From assembly GCA_028819475.1 (NCBI GenBank), contig JAPPLJ010000060.1:124001-188000 (forward strand): a stretch of 64,000 bases of DNA. Direction: 5' to 3'. The translations under genes were made by a program, and so were the position numbers. The notes beneath the pieces were generated by a model. That model worked only from the letters and a program-made list of their open reading frames with translations. It made no database searches and was not told the origin of the DNA. Positions 1 through 9,732 of the stretch are shown here, piece after piece. The first letter of the stretch is position 1. Every line of letters starts with the position of its first letter. This DNA comes from Rhodospirillaceae bacterium (GTDB taxonomy: Bacteria > Pseudomonadota > Alphaproteobacteria > Bin65).

Positions 1-504
1 CTGCTGAAACATCCTGTCGAGGACTTCCGGAGAGTTGTCGAGGTCAATCTTGTCGGGGTGTTCCTGATGTCCCGCGAGGCCGGCGCGCGCATGGCGGCGC
101 GCGGCAGCGGCGCCATCGTCAACATCACGTCGCTCAACGCCGTGCAGACCAGCCCGGATGCCGGCGCCTATCCGGCGACCAAGGCCGCGGTCGCGAAGCT
201 GACCGAACAGTTCGCGCTGGTACTCGGCCCCAGGGGCGTGCAGGTCAATGCCGTCGGCCCCGGCTTCATCGACGCCGGCATGTCGGAACCGATCTACCGC
301 GATCCGGAGGTTCGTGCAGAGCGCGGCCGGGCCGTGCCGGCCGGGCGGATCGGAACGGCCGAAGACGTTGCCGCCGCCGTCGCCTTCCTGGCCTCCGACG
401 AGGCCGGTTTCATCCACGGCCAGCATCTGATGGTCGACGGCGGGGTTTCCTTCAGCCTGAAGAACCAGCTATCCCGCAAGGCGCCGAAGGAAGCCGAGAA
501 GTAG
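1..504 (+). CDS. Short-chain dehydrogenase/reductase, 5' end missing
   Basis: C-terminal part of a classical SDR oxidoreductase; the reading frame is open to the first base, so the N-terminal Rossmann glycine motif lies outside the window. Visible are the VVEVNLVGVFLM segment (alpha-4 Asn region), the catalytic Ser in INITSLNAV-like strand 5, the active-site YPATK (Y-x3-K) and the post-catalytic NAVGPGFIDAGMS segment, followed by a typical C-terminal GQHLMVDGGVSF. It should be a soluble NAD(P)-dependent alcohol/ketone oxidoreductase; the substrate cannot be read from sequence. The ThuA-like gene follows after 4 bases, so they are probably one operon, possibly for a sugar or polyol, which is inference only. 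Confidence 0.88.
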   Translation: MLKHPVEDFRRVVEVNLVGVFLMSREAGARMAARGSGAIVNITSLNAVQTSPDAGAYPATKAAVAKLTEQFALVLGPRGVQVNAVGPGFIDAGMSEPIYRDPEVRAERGRAVPAGRIGTAEDVAAAVAFLASDEAGFIHGQHLMVDGGVSFSLKNQLSRKAPKEAEK

Positions 505-508
505 CGAC

Positions 509-1219
509 GTGCGGAATCTGATTCTCTCCGGCGGAATCCGGCACGACTTCGCCGACAACGCCGCAGCGCTGGCCGCGCAGCTTGCCTTCGACGGGTTCGA
601 GTCGGAGATCGAAACCGATATCGAGGCCGGGCTCGCGCGCCTCGAACGCGGCGGCTATGCCCTGCTCACCGTCATGGCGCTGCGCTGGCGCATGGAGGGC
701 GACCCGAAATATGCACCGGACCGGGCCGAATGGGCGTTCAGCCTGTCGCGGGAGGCGCGCGCCCGGCTCGGCGGCTTCGTCCGCAGCGGCGGCGGCCTGT
801 TCGGATTTCACACCGCATGCCTCTGTTTCGACGATTGGGACGAATGGCGGGACATCCTGGGCGGCGTCTGGGTCTGGGGCCGGTCCTGGCATCCGCCGCT
901 CGGGCCGGCCGCCGTTTCGAAAACAGCTGAAGATCATCCGCTGACAGCCGGCCTCGGCGGGTTCGAGATCGTCGACGAGGTCTACAGCGGCCTCAGCCTC
1001 GCGCCCGGCGTCCGCCCATTGCTTGAAGCCAGGTCCGGAATGCTGGAGGGGGCCGAACCCGTCCTCTGGGCGCGGCGCTACGGCGAGGGCAGGGTCGTCT
1101 TCGACGCGCTCGGCCATAACCGGGCGTCTATCGAACAACCGACCCATGCGCAAATCGTCCGGCGCGCCGCCCGGTGGGCAGCAGGCGATGCAAGCGTCAC
1201 ACCGGATATGCCGGCCTGA
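509..1219 (+). CDS. ThuA-like domain protein
   Basis: 236 residues with a GTG start 4 bases after the SDR stop. The N-terminus (NLILSGGIRHDF) followed by a conserved GGGLFGFHTA-like turn and a late YGEGRVVFDALGHN strand match the ThuA family, which has a class I glutamine amidotransferase-like fold but lacks the usual amidotransferase catalytic Cys. Family members occur in trehalose and other sugar utilisation operons; the exact reaction is poorly defined. A cytosolic location is likely because there is no signal peptide. Coupling to the SDR fits a carbohydrate oxidation module. Could also be annotated simply as trehalose utilisation protein. Confidence 0.72.
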   Translation: MRNLILSGGIRHDFADNAAALAAQLAFDGFESEIETDIEAGLARLERGGYALLTVMALRWRMEGDPKYAPDRAEWAFSLSREARARLGGFVRSGGGLFGFHTACLCFDDWDEWRDILGGVWVWGRSWHPPLGPAAVSKTAEDHPLTAGLGGFEIVDEVYSGLSLAPGVRPLLEARSGMLEGAEPVLWARRYGEGRVVFDALGHNRASIEQPTHAQIVRRAARWAAGDASVTPDMPA

Positions 1220-1352
1220 CAGGCAGGCAAAGGTCCGAAGCGGGAGATCGGCGCTGCTAGATATTTGCGTTTGCAATCGTTTTGGGGTGATCGCCCGCGG
1301 CGATCTCGGATTCTCGGTCCCTCCCGGCATTGCGCGGCCCCTTGAATTACTC

Positions 1353-1385
1353 TAGGGTAGAAGCAGACTAAGGGTTTCTACCCTA
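1353..1385. promoter_or_regulatory. Inverted-repeat operator of vapBC
   Basis: Perfect 10-base arms TAGGGTAGAA (1353-1362) and TTCTACCCTA (1376-1385) separated by 13 bases. The right arm ends 11 bases before the vapB ATG and runs into the AAAGGA ribosome-binding site. Type II antitoxins usually bind such palindromes to repress their own operon; that this is the VapB site is inference from position. Confidence 0.7.
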
Positions 1386-1396
1386 AAGGATTAGGC

Positions 1397-1654
1397 ATGG
1401 GCCTCAACATCAAGAACGAAGAAACCTGCGCGCTTGCCCGCGAGCTGGCCGACCTGACCGGCGAGACCATGACCGGCGCGATTACCGCTGCCCTGAGTGA
1501 GCGTCTTGAGCGGGAAAAGCGGGAGCGGGACAAGGAAGCGCTGCTTCGGGATGTCCGCGCCATAGCAGAGCGCTGCGCGGCGCTTATGGGGCCGGGGCCG
1601 TCTTCCACCGAGATCGGAGACCTGCTCTACGACGAACGCGGACTTCCGAAGTGA
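1397..1654 (+). CDS. vapB: VapB-family antitoxin
   Basis: 85 residues, ATG preceded by AAAGGA at 1385-1390. The start GLNIKNEETCALARELADLT matches the Rv0623/PSK-type VapB antitoxins: a short N-terminal DNA-binding segment, then a long charged helix (ERLEREKRERDKEALL) and a C-terminal tail that would wrap the toxin. It should neutralise the PIN-domain VapC encoded next and, with it, repress the operon through the palindrome just upstream. The 3' end overlaps vapC by 4 bases (GTGA), typical of translationally coupled toxin-antitoxin genes. It sits next to an hsdS relic, consistent with an acquired accessory segment. Confidence 0.88.
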   Translation: MGLNIKNEETCALARELADLTGETMTGAITAALSERLEREKRERDKEALLRDVRAIAERCAALMGPGPSSTEIGDLLYDERGLPK

Positions 1655-2064
1655 TCGTAGACAGTTCGGCGATCGTTGCGATCCTCAACCGTGAACCGGA
1701 CGCGGAACGCTACGAAGAAGCGCTGGCTGCCGCTCCCGAACGTCGCATATCCGTCGCTAATCTGCTGGAAGCATCCATCGTGGTTGAAGGCAGGGGCGGC
1801 ATTTCGGCCGGATACGAACTCGATCAGCTTCTCAACCGATTCGGCATCGAACCGGAGCCCGTCACGACCGAACAGCTGGAGGCCGCCCGGCGGGCGTGGC
1901 GGCGGTTCGGCAGGGGCAACCATCCGGCCGGGCTGAATTTCGGCGACTGCTTCGCCTACGCCCTCGCCGAGACGACCGGCGAACCCCTGCTGTTCAAGGG
2001 CGCCGACTTCGCCCTGACCGATGTGGCCGCAGCGGTGGCGGAAGACGGGGCGGGAGGCCCATGA
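1651..2064 (+). CDS. vapC: VapC-family PIN-domain ribonuclease toxin
   Basis: 137 residues from a GTG that overlaps the vapB stop. PIN-domain acidic residues are all visible: Asp4 in MIVDSSAIVAIL, Glu in the ANLLEASIVVE helix, and Asp in NFGDCFAYALA, followed by the usual PLLFKGADFALTDV strand. VapC toxins are Mg2+-dependent endoribonucleases that cut tRNA or rRNA until bound by VapB. Length and motif spacing are those of the family and nothing looks broken, so the module is probably functional. The target RNA cannot be predicted here. Confidence 0.9.
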   Translation: MIVDSSAIVAILNREPDAERYEEALAAAPERRISVANLLEASIVVEGRGGISAGYELDQLLNRFGIEPEPVTTEQLEAARRAWRRFGRGNHPAGLNFGDCFAYALAETTGEPLLFKGADFALTDVAAAVAEDGAGGP

Positions 2065-2252
2065 GCATCGACCGGCTCTTTCCGGGCGGTCTCTTCTCCT
2101 ACGATCGCCCCGGCGAGGCGGTTGCCGAAACGCACGATTGGCAAGCGGTCGACGATGCGGCACCGGATGGGCCGGAAGCATGGCGGTCCGGCCGCGCAGC
2201 GCGGCGATTGCGGGGATGCTCCAGGGGATTGGGTAGACCGCCGCAATCCGGG

Positions 2253-2424
2253 CTACTCGGCCTCGCCAAGGGCTTTGTGAAGCAGGGTTCGAGCAGGCGC
2301 CGGGGCGCGGTGTCTGCGGCGGCAAGGCCCAGCCTCCAGCCGGTCGCACGGTGCCATCAATTCATCGACCTTCGGGACCATGCGGCGCTCTTCGGCAATG
2401 GGAGGTGGGCCAAGATCAATTTCG
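2253..2424 (-). pseudogene. Relic of the 3' end of a type I restriction specificity gene (hsdS)
   Basis: Read leftwards, the sequence gives PPPIAEERRMVPKVDELMA then CDRLEAG, the conserved C-terminal helix of HsdS subunits (usual form AEQ.RIV.KVDELMALCD.LEA). After LEAG the match jumps to the next frame (LAAADTAPRRLLE) and then returns to the first frame for LLHKALGEAE and the stop, so two compensating small indels are present. No N-terminal target recognition domain and no hsdM or hsdR lies nearby. This is a dead fragment of a type I restriction-modification locus. It explains most of the otherwise empty 2065-2525 stretch; 2065-2250 shows nothing recognisable. Confidence 0.7.
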
Positions 2425-2525
2425 GCAGAATCGACTGGCCCTCCCGGGGGCGCTTGACTTGATTGCGAACCGATGCCCACACTCAATTTCCGGTTCCGAA
2501 ACAACGCAAAATCGGGAGGGATAAG

Positions 2526-3548
2526 ATGTATCGACGATATTTCACCTTCGCCGCGTCCATACTTGCCGCGGGGGCGCTCCTTGTCGCCGGGCTGGTCAAT
2601 CCGGTCACTGCGCAGGACAAAACCGTTCGCGTCGCGCTGAGCTGGATTCCCAACGTAGAATATGGCGGTCTCTGGCTCGCCATGGACAAGGGCTACTTCA
2701 AGCAGGAGGGGCTGAAGATCGAATACCAGCCGGGCGGACCGAATGCGCCGAAGTCGCTGGTCACGCTCGCCGCGGGCAAGGCCGACATCGCCTACGGTGT
2801 CTGGCTTCCGTTTCTCGATGCCGTCGGTCGCGGCAACGACTTCGTCATCGTCGCTGCGACGTTTCCGGTGTCGCCGCTCGGTGTGATCTCGCTTGCGGAC
2901 AACCCGATTCGCCAACCGGCCGATCTTGTCGGCAAGAAAATTCTCGCTCAGGGCGTGGCCGAGCGAACGGCAATCGATGCGGTTCTCACCCTCAACAATC
3001 TGCCCAAGAATTGGGAATTCGTTCCAGCAGGGTATTCGCCCGAGCCGCTGCTCGCCAAGCAGGGCCACGGGTACACCGCTTTTGGCACCAATCAGGCGGT
3101 GGCCCTCGAGTTGCGCGGCATGAAACGGGGCAAGGACTTCCATTTCGCATCGTTCGATTCGCTTGGGTTCAAGCAGTACGCCAGCGCCGTTTTCACCTCG
3201 CGCAAGTTCCTCCAGAACGACAGGGCGACCGTGGTGAAGTTTCTGCGCGCGCTGACTCGTGGCTGGCAGGACAACGAGAAAGACCTGACAGTTGCGCCGA
3301 AGCTGGCGGTCAGCAAGTACGGCGCGGATCTCGGCCTGAATCTCAAGCAACAGCTGCGCCAGAACGAGCTCCAGATCAAGATGATGCGCAACCCCGACAA
3401 GCCGAAGCAGCCGATCCTCGTGCTCGACCGAGACACCATTGCGAAGATGTATGCGGCGGCCCAGGCGACCGGGCGCAAGAATATTCCGCCGGTCGAGAAG
3501 ATCGCGGATTTCGGCGTCATGGAAGAGGCGCGCAAAGGCATCAAGTAA
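2526..3548 (+). CDS. ABC transporter substrate-binding protein, NMT1/THI5 type
   Basis: 340 residues starting at the ATG behind GGGAGGG (2514-2520); an upstream in-frame extension to 2463 lacks a good site and would bury the signal peptide. The N-terminus (MYRRYF then a hydrophobic core ending VNPVTAQ) is a Sec signal, so the protein is periplasmic. The mature part opens with VRVALSWIPNVEYGGLWLAM and carries the DKGYFKQEGL and NAPKSLVTLAAGKADIAYG blocks of the NMT1/THI5/TauA solute-binding family. Members bind pyrimidine-like thiamine precursors, riboflavin, taurine or nitrate. First gene of a rightward unit with an amidohydrolase, an ATPase and two permeases, so a ring-containing nitrogen compound is a reasonable guess. 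No TPP riboswitch was seen upstream. Confidence 0.88.
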   Translation: MYRRYFTFAASILAAGALLVAGLVNPVTAQDKTVRVALSWIPNVEYGGLWLAMDKGYFKQEGLKIEYQPGGPNAPKSLVTLAAGKADIAYGVWLPFLDAVGRGNDFVIVAATFPVSPLGVISLADNPIRQPADLVGKKILAQGVAERTAIDAVLTLNNLPKNWEFVPAGYSPEPLLAKQGHGYTAFGTNQAVALELRGMKRGKDFHFASFDSLGFKQYASAVFTSRKFLQNDRATVVKFLRALTRGWQDNEKDLTVAPKLAVSKYGADLGLNLKQQLRQNELQIKMMRNPDKPKQPILVLDRDTIAKMYAAAQATGRKNIPPVEKIADFGVMEEARKGIK

Positions 3549-3570
3549 CCGCGCGGGAAAGTTCGCCGCC

Positions 3571-4967
3571 ATGCCGGAGCAGGGGTCGGCACAGGGGCCG
3601 GAAAAGGTCGATCTCTTGATCTCGGGCTGCGAGGTCGTGTGCCTCGACGCCGCCGATACCATCATCCGCAACGGCGCGATCGCGGTGCGCGGCGACCGGA
3701 TCGCGTGGATCGGCGGTGCCGACGACGCCGCATCCCGGTTCATCCCGTCGTCGCAAATTGGCGGCGACGGGCAGATTGCCATGCCCGGAATGATCGACGG
3801 TCACGTCCACACCGGACAGCAATTGCTGCGCGGCAAGATCGCCGAGTTCGCCCGCCGCGGCCAGGTCAAGATTCCGGTTTGGAAGAACTACTACATCCCG
3901 TTCGAAGGATTGTTGGACCCGGAAGACGTCTATCTCAGCGGCTTGCTTTGCTATGCTGACATGATCAGCGTCGGCACTACCTGCTTCGCCGAGGCGGGCG
4001 GTCCGCACCCCGACGAGATGGGCCGGGCGGCGCTCGAAACCGGCATTCGAGGGTTCATCGCGCTGAGCACCATCGATCATGGCGCCGGTGTGCCGGACTC
4101 CATGATGATGACCACGGACCAGGCGCTGTCGCGCAACGTCGATCTTGTGCGCCGATGGAACGGTCAGGACCAGGATCGCGTTCAGGCATGGTTGTCGCTG
4201 CGCCAGATTATGGTCTGCACAACCGAACTGGTGCGCTCGATGGCAGACGCGGCGCGGGAGTTGGGCACGCGTATCCATACTCATCTGTGTGAGGGCACCT
4301 ATGAGATCGACTACGCGCTCGAACATTTCGGCAAGCGCCCGACCGAATATCTTGAGGAGATCGGGGCGCTTGGGCGACATCTCCATTGCGCCCATTCGGT
4401 GCTGCTATCGCCGGACGAGACCGACCTCTATGTGACGCACCGGCTGACAGCGTCTCACTGTGCGTTCAACAACTATCACATCGGCCCGCACGCCTTGCTG
4501 CACATGTGGCGGCGCGGTATCGACATTGGCCTGGGGACCGACGGCGCCGCAGCGTGGGGTCCGCTCGACATCTTCCAGGTCGCGCACGCCGCCCGGATTG
4601 GACAGCAACTCGTCGCCGGCACACCGATTCACTATCGTGACGTAATGTCGGGCGAGGAACTGCTGCGTGTAGCAACCCGGGGCGGCGCGCGATCGCTCGG
4701 CATGGAAAACCGGATCGGTAGCCTCGAAGTCGGCAAGAAAGCGGACATCCTTCTCGTCGAATGCCGTGAACTGGACCAGACGCCCCATGTCGATCCGATG
4801 TTCGCCGTAGCCAACACGGCGGTCGGCCGCGACGTGCGGACCGTGGTCATCGATGGCCGTGTGGTGATGAAAGACCGCACGTTGTCGACCATAGACGAAG
4901 AGGCGTTGCGCCACGACCTGGACCGGCGGCTGCCTCGGATCATGGAAAGGTTCGAACAAGCCCGGCG

Positions 4968-4971
<4 letters not shown>
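3571..4971 (+). CDS. Metal-dependent amidohydrolase (AtzA/TrzN, cytosine/guanine deaminase clan)
   Basis: 466 residues from the ATG at 3571, 22 bases after the transporter stop; a longer in-frame start would overlap that gene. The amidohydrolase metal site is present: GHVHTGQQLLRG (His78, His80), THLCEG, HCAHSVLLSPDE and GLGTDGAAAWGP (Asp). The C-terminus has the usual LEVGKKADILLVE strand. Family members deaminate or dechlorinate purine, pyrimidine or s-triazine rings and S-adenosylhomocysteine. Lying inside an ABC importer operon (ATGA overlap with the ATPase gene), it probably acts on the imported compound in the cytosol. Substrate unknown. Confidence 0.85.
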
Positions 4972-5765
<794 letters not shown>

Positions 5766-5769
5766 GCCG

Positions 5770-6528
5770 GTGGCGACCGGTACGAGCTGGGTCGGCCGCA
5801 CCCTGTTGGGCGCCGTCGGTCTGTTCATATTCTTCGGCCTGTGGCAGCTGATCGGCCATTACCGGCTGGCCGGCCTGTCATGGCCTCCGCTCACATCGGT
5901 GATCGACATGCTGACCGCCGCGAGCCACAGGCCGCTGTTCGGGCGCGCCATCGGTGCGACGCTCAGTTCCACCGGCATGGGTTATCTGTTCGGGGCCTGT
6001 CTAGGCCTCGTTCTGGCGTGGGCCACGCACTTGCTGCCGCCGATGCGCCGCGGCGGCGACCGGTTGGCGGCGGTGCTGAACTCGGTGCCGTCGATAGCTC
6101 TCGGGCCCATCTTCCTGTTGGTGCTGAGCCGCGATGCGGCGCCGGCCGCGGTCGCCTCGGTCCATGTGTTCTTCATCGTCTACGTGTCGGTGACATCGGG
6201 ATTGGCGAGTGCGTCGACGGCGCATCAGGACCTTTTCTCGGTGTTCGGCGCGCGCCGGTTCACGCGATTCCGGCGACTGGAGATGCCGTCGGCCCTGCCG
6301 GCGCTGGCCAGCGGTCTGCGGCTGTCGTGGCCGGCGGCATTGATCGGCGCCATCATCGGCGAGTGGTTCGGCGCGCCCCGCGGACTGGGGATCCTGATCA
6401 TCAATGCGATGCAGAATTTCCAGATCGTCCTGTTGTGGTGCGCTGTCTTCCTCGCGGTTATCGCGTCCCTGACGTTCTACGGTCTCCTCACCGGGCTCGA
6501 GCGTGGCATCTACGGGCGGTTTCGATGA
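5770..6528 (+). CDS. ABC transporter permease (NitT/TauT type), first
   Basis: 252 residues, GTG start 4 bases after the ATPase stop. About six hydrophobic spans are visible, beginning LLGAVGLFIFFGLWQLIGHY. The cytoplasmic EAA loop appears as FGARRFTRFRRLEMPSALPA followed by the GAIIGEWFGAPRGLG stretch typical of SsuC/TauC proteins. It ends overlapping the next permease gene by 4 bases (ATGA). Two different permeases suggest a heterodimeric channel. Confidence 0.9.
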   Translation: MATGTSWVGRTLLGAVGLFIFFGLWQLIGHYRLAGLSWPPLTSVIDMLTAASHRPLFGRAIGATLSSTGMGYLFGACLGLVLAWATHLLPPMRRGGDRLAAVLNSVPSIALGPIFLLVLSRDAAPAAVASVHVFFIVYVSVTSGLASASTAHQDLFSVFGARRFTRFRRLEMPSALPALASGLRLSWPAALIGAIIGEWFGAPRGLGILIINAMQNFQIVLLWCAVFLAVIASLTFYGLLTGLERGIYGRFR

Positions 6529-7271
6529 GGACGGGGCGGCGCCTGATCCAGGACTATTGGGGAATCCTGCTGATTCTCGTGGCATGGCAAGCCTGGGTCA
6601 TCGTCAATCAGTTCAATCCCATCGTCATGCCGACCCCGATCAGCGTGTTTGACGCGCTGGTCACCGATCCGGTCCTGTTCCTCGAGAACACCGGCATCAC
6701 GTTCGCGGTGGCGCTGGTCGGCATGACCGGCGGCATGATCATCGGGACGTCGCTTGCGGTCGCGACCTGGCTGTCCCCCCTGCTGAGCGGGCTGGTGAGC
6801 CCGCTTGCGGTTCTGTTCAGCTCGGTCCCGGTCGTCGCTTTGATCCCGATCATCGCCCGGCTGCTGGGCTACAACGTGTCGACGGAAATTGCGATTGTCG
6901 TGATCATCACCTTCTTTCCGTCCTTCGTCTTCGCCTCGTCGGGACTCCGCGCCCTGCCGCCGGGAAGCGACGATCTGTTTCGCGTGCTCGGCGCCTCGCG
7001 GCGCGCGACGCTGTTTCGCCTCGCGTTACCCGCTGCGATGCCGAATTTGGCAATTGCGCTCAGGCTCGCCGCGGCGCACGCTATCCTCGCCGCAATGATC
7101 GCCGAATTTCTGATGGGCACCTCGGGCCTCGGATATCTGTTTGCCAAGACCAACGACGAGTTCCAGACCGAGCAAGCGTTTGGAACAAGTATCGTCGCGA
7201 CCGCGATCTCGGTCGCTGCATTTTTGCTCGCGAGCTTCGTCGAACGCCGCGTGCGCGCCCACTTCAGCTGA
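6525..7271 (+). CDS. ABC transporter permease (NitT/TauT type), second
   Basis: 248 residues; the ATG at 6525 overlaps the preceding stop, and the much longer in-frame extension upstream is only a shadow of the first permease. Hydrophobic spans start at YWGILLILVAWQAWVIV; the EAA loop is seen as FRVLGASRRATLFRLALPAA and is followed by AMIAEFLMGTSGLGYLF. It should form the membrane channel with the preceding permease. 12 bases separate it from the flavoprotein gene, so the operon probably continues. Confidence 0.9.
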   Translation: MRTGRRLIQDYWGILLILVAWQAWVIVNQFNPIVMPTPISVFDALVTDPVLFLENTGITFAVALVGMTGGMIIGTSLAVATWLSPLLSGLVSPLAVLFSSVPVVALIPIIARLLGYNVSTEIAIVVIITFFPSFVFASSGLRALPPGSDDLFRVLGASRRATLFRLALPAAMPNLAIALRLAAAHAILAAMIAEFLMGTSGLGYLFAKTNDEFQTEQAFGTSIVATAISVAAFLLASFVERRVRAHFS

Positions 7272-7283
7272 ACTTGCGCCATC

Positions 7284-8768
7284 GTGCCCCATCCCGACAT
7301 CATCGTCGTCGGCGCCGGCAACGCCGCCTTTTGCGCGGCCCTGGCGGCGCGCGAGGCCGGCGCGTCGGTGCTGATGCTCGAACGCGCGCCGGAGGCCGAG
7401 AACGGCGGCAACTCCCGCTTCACTGCCGGCGCCTTCCGCTTCGCTTACGGTGGCGTGGACGATATCCGCGCCCTGTGCCCGGACCTTTCCGAAGAGCAGA
7501 TCGCCATCACCGATTTCGGCGACTATCCCGAGGATCGCTTCTACGACGACATGTTCCGCCTGACCCGCTACCGCACCGACGCGGACCTGTGCGAGCGGCT
7601 GGTTACGGAATCGCGCGGGACGATGCGGTGGCTGCACGGCAAGGGCATCCGCTTCATGCCGATCTACGGCCGCCAGGCCTTCAAGGCGGCGGACGGCCGC
7701 TTCCGCTTCTGGGGCGGGCTGACGCTGGAGGCCTGGGGCGGCGGCCCCGGCCTGGTCGACGGCCACACGCGGATCGCCCGTGCGGCCGGAATCGACCTCC
7801 GCTACGGCGCGCGGGTGCTCGGCCTGATCCATGACGGCCACAGGGTCGAGGGCGTCCGGCTCAAGCACGATGGCAGGATCGAGACCGTGCGCGCCGGGGC
7901 GGTGGTGCTCGCCGCGGGCGGCTTCCAGGCCAACCCGGAATGGCGCACCCGCTATCTCGGCCCCGGCTGGGAGCTGGCGAAGGTGCGCGGCAGCCGCTTC
8001 AACACCGGCGATGGCATCCGCATGGCCCTGGAGGCCGGCGCGGCGTCCTGTGGCAACTGGTCGGGCGGCCACGCCGTCGCCTGGGACTACAACGCGCCGG
8101 AATTCGGCGACCTCGCGGTCGGCGACGGCTTCCAGAAGCACAGCTATCCCTGGGGCGTGATGGTCAACGCCCGGGGCCGGCGCTTCGTCGACGAGGGCGC
8201 GGACTTCCGCAACTACACCTACGCCCGCTACGGCCGGGTCATCCTGGAGCAGCCGGACGGCTTTGCCTGGCAGGTCTTCGACGCAAGGGTGGCGCACCTG
8301 CTGCGCGACGAATACCGCATCCGGCAGGTCACCAGGGCGAAGGCCGATACGCTGGAGGCCCTGGCGGACCGGCTGGAAGGCGTGGATCCGGAAGGTTTCC
8401 TCGCCGAGATCGCGGCCTACAACGAAGCGGTCGATACCGATACGCCGTTCGACGCGACGGTCAGGGACGGGCGCGGCACGCGCGGCCTGGCCGTGAACAA
8501 GACCAACTGGGCGAACCCGATTGCCGAGCCGCCCTTCGAGGCCTACCGCGTCGGCTGCGGCCTCACCTTCACCTTCGGCGGGCTGCGCATCGACCCGGCG
8601 AGCGCGCAGGTGCTCGACAGCGACCTCGCGCCGATCCCCGGCCTTTACGCCGCCGGCGAACTGGTCGGCGGCCTGTTCTGGTTCAATTATCCGGGCGGCA
8701 CGGGGCTCACCAGCGGCGCCGTCTTCGGCCGCCTTGCGGGGCGTTCGGCGGCGGCCGCAGCCGGTTAA
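7284..8768 (+). CDS. FAD-dependent oxidoreductase, TcuA/fumarate reductase flavoprotein type
   Basis: 494 residues from GTG at 7284. N-terminal FAD dinucleotide-binding motif GAGNAAFCAALAAREAG, the second FAD contact AENGGNSRFTAGAF, and the C-terminal YAAGELVGGLFWFNYPGGTG closing the FAD site are all present. The overall pattern resembles tricarballylate dehydrogenase TcuA and flavocytochrome-c fumarate reductase flavoprotein subunits, which oxidise or reduce a C-C bond next to a carboxylate. No signal peptide or heme motif is visible, so it is cytosolic or a membrane-associated partner. Its place at the end of the importer/amidohydrolase operon suggests it acts on the hydrolysis product. The TcuB partner is absent here. 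Confidence 0.8.
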   Translation: MPHPDIIVVGAGNAAFCAALAAREAGASVLMLERAPEAENGGNSRFTAGAFRFAYGGVDDIRALCPDLSEEQIAITDFGDYPEDRFYDDMFRLTRYRTDADLCERLVTESRGTMRWLHGKGIRFMPIYGRQAFKAADGRFRFWGGLTLEAWGGGPGLVDGHTRIARAAGIDLRYGARVLGLIHDGHRVEGVRLKHDGRIETVRAGAVVLAAGGFQANPEWRTRYLGPGWELAKVRGSRFNTGDGIRMALEAGAASCGNWSGGHAVAWDYNAPEFGDLAVGDGFQKHSYPWGVMVNARGRRFVDEGADFRNYTYARYGRVILEQPDGFAWQVFDARVAHLLRDEYRIRQVTRAKADTLEALADRLEGVDPEGFLAEIAAYNEAVDTDTPFDATVRDGRGTRGLAVNKTNWANPIAEPPFEAYRVGCGLTFTFGGLRIDPASAQVLDSDLAPIPGLYAAGELVGGLFWFNYPGGTGLTSGAVFGRLAGRSAAAAAG

Positions 8769-8769
8769 G

Positions 8770-9732
8770 TCAGCCGGTCTGGTCGTTCAACAGCCGGCGC
8801 ACCGCCTCGCCCGGATCGGCCGTGCCGGCCCGGACCCGCTCGACAAGCGCGCGCCGTTCGTCGTCGGGCAGCGCGTTCAGCGCATCGCGCACCAATGCGC
8901 CGGCCATGGTGGCGAGACGGTCGATCGCCTGCCGTTCAGCCCGGGCGCTGCGCGCTTCGGGCGTCACGGCCGCACTGAGCTCCAGGGCTGCTTCGACCAG
9001 TTCGGCGACGCCGTCGCCGGTCGTGGCGACCGTGCTGATGACCGGTGTCTCCCGGCGAGCGGCGCTGCGCAGTCCCAGCATCGCTTCCAGCTGCCGGGCG
9101 GTCTCGTCGGCGCCGGGCAGGTCGGCCTTGTTGACGACGAGGATGTCGGCGACTTCGAGGATGCCGGCCTTGATTGCCTGCAAATCGTCGCCCAGGCCCG
9201 GCGCGCCGACCACGACGGTCACATCCGCGACCTGCGCGACCTCGATCTCGGACTGGCCGGCGCCGACGGTTTCCAGCAGGACGATGTCGAAGCCCGCGGC
9301 GTTCACCACGTCGATCGAGGCCTGGATGTTGAGGGCGAGGCCGCCGAGATGGCCCCGCGCCGCGATCGAGCGGATGAAGACATGCGGGTCCGAGCCATGC
9401 TCGCCCATGCGCGCCCGGTCGCCCAGGATCGCGCCGCCGCTCTTCGGGCTCGACGGATCGACGGCGAGCGCCGCCACCCGCATGTCCCGTTCGCGCAGCG
9501 TCCGGATCATGGCGCTGATCAGCGTGGACTTGCCCGAGCCGGGTGGGCCGGTCATGCCGACGACCGGGGTCTCGCGGCGGTCCCTGTCCAACGCCTGCAA
9601 CAGCGCACGGGCTTCCTCGCCGCCGATATCGGCGACCGTCAGCGCCTTGGCGAGCGCGCGGGTCTCGCCCTTGCGCAGCCGGGCGGCCAGGCCGGCGGTA
9701 TCGGTCCGGCGCGGATCGGTTTGCGGACTCAC
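8770..9732 (-). CDS. meaB: MeaB/ArgK-family GTPase
   Basis: 320 residues starting at a GTG that overlaps the hutH stop (GTGA); upstream in-frame sequence is a shadow of hutH. G-domain motifs are clear: Walker [28 protein letters not shown], switch/G3 ETVGAGQSE, and NKAD. The GHLGGLA and C-terminal dimer arm match MeaB, the chaperone that protects and reloads B12-dependent methylmalonyl-CoA mutase. No mutase gene is visible in the window, and the tight coupling to hutH is odd for this protein. It could serve a mutase elsewhere or be carried in the hut operon by chance. Confidence 0.9.
   Translation of the reverse strand: MSPQTDPRRTDTAGLAARLRKGETRALAKALTVADIGGEEARALLQALDRDRRETPVVGMTGPPGSGKSTLISAMIRTLRERDMRVAALAVDPSSPKSGGAILGDRARMGEHGSDPHVFIRSIAARGHLGGLALNIQASIDVVNAAGFDIVLLETVGAGQSEIEVAQVADVTVVVGAPGLGDDLQAIKAGILEVADILVVNKADLPGADETARQLEAMLGLRSAARRETPVISTVATTGDGVAELVEAALELSAAVTPEARSARAERQAIDRLATMAGALVRDALNALPDDERRALVERVRAGTADPGEAVRRLLNDQTG

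Noticed and set aside
2061-2462. Rightward open frame starting right after vapC (MSIDRLFPGG...)
   Set aside because: No recognisable domain and it runs antisense through the hsdS relic; a short true peptide at its start cannot be excluded but is not supported.
2463-2525. Possible TPP riboswitch before the NMT1-type gene
   Set aside because: No CTGAGA-type thi-box core and only about 60 bases are available.
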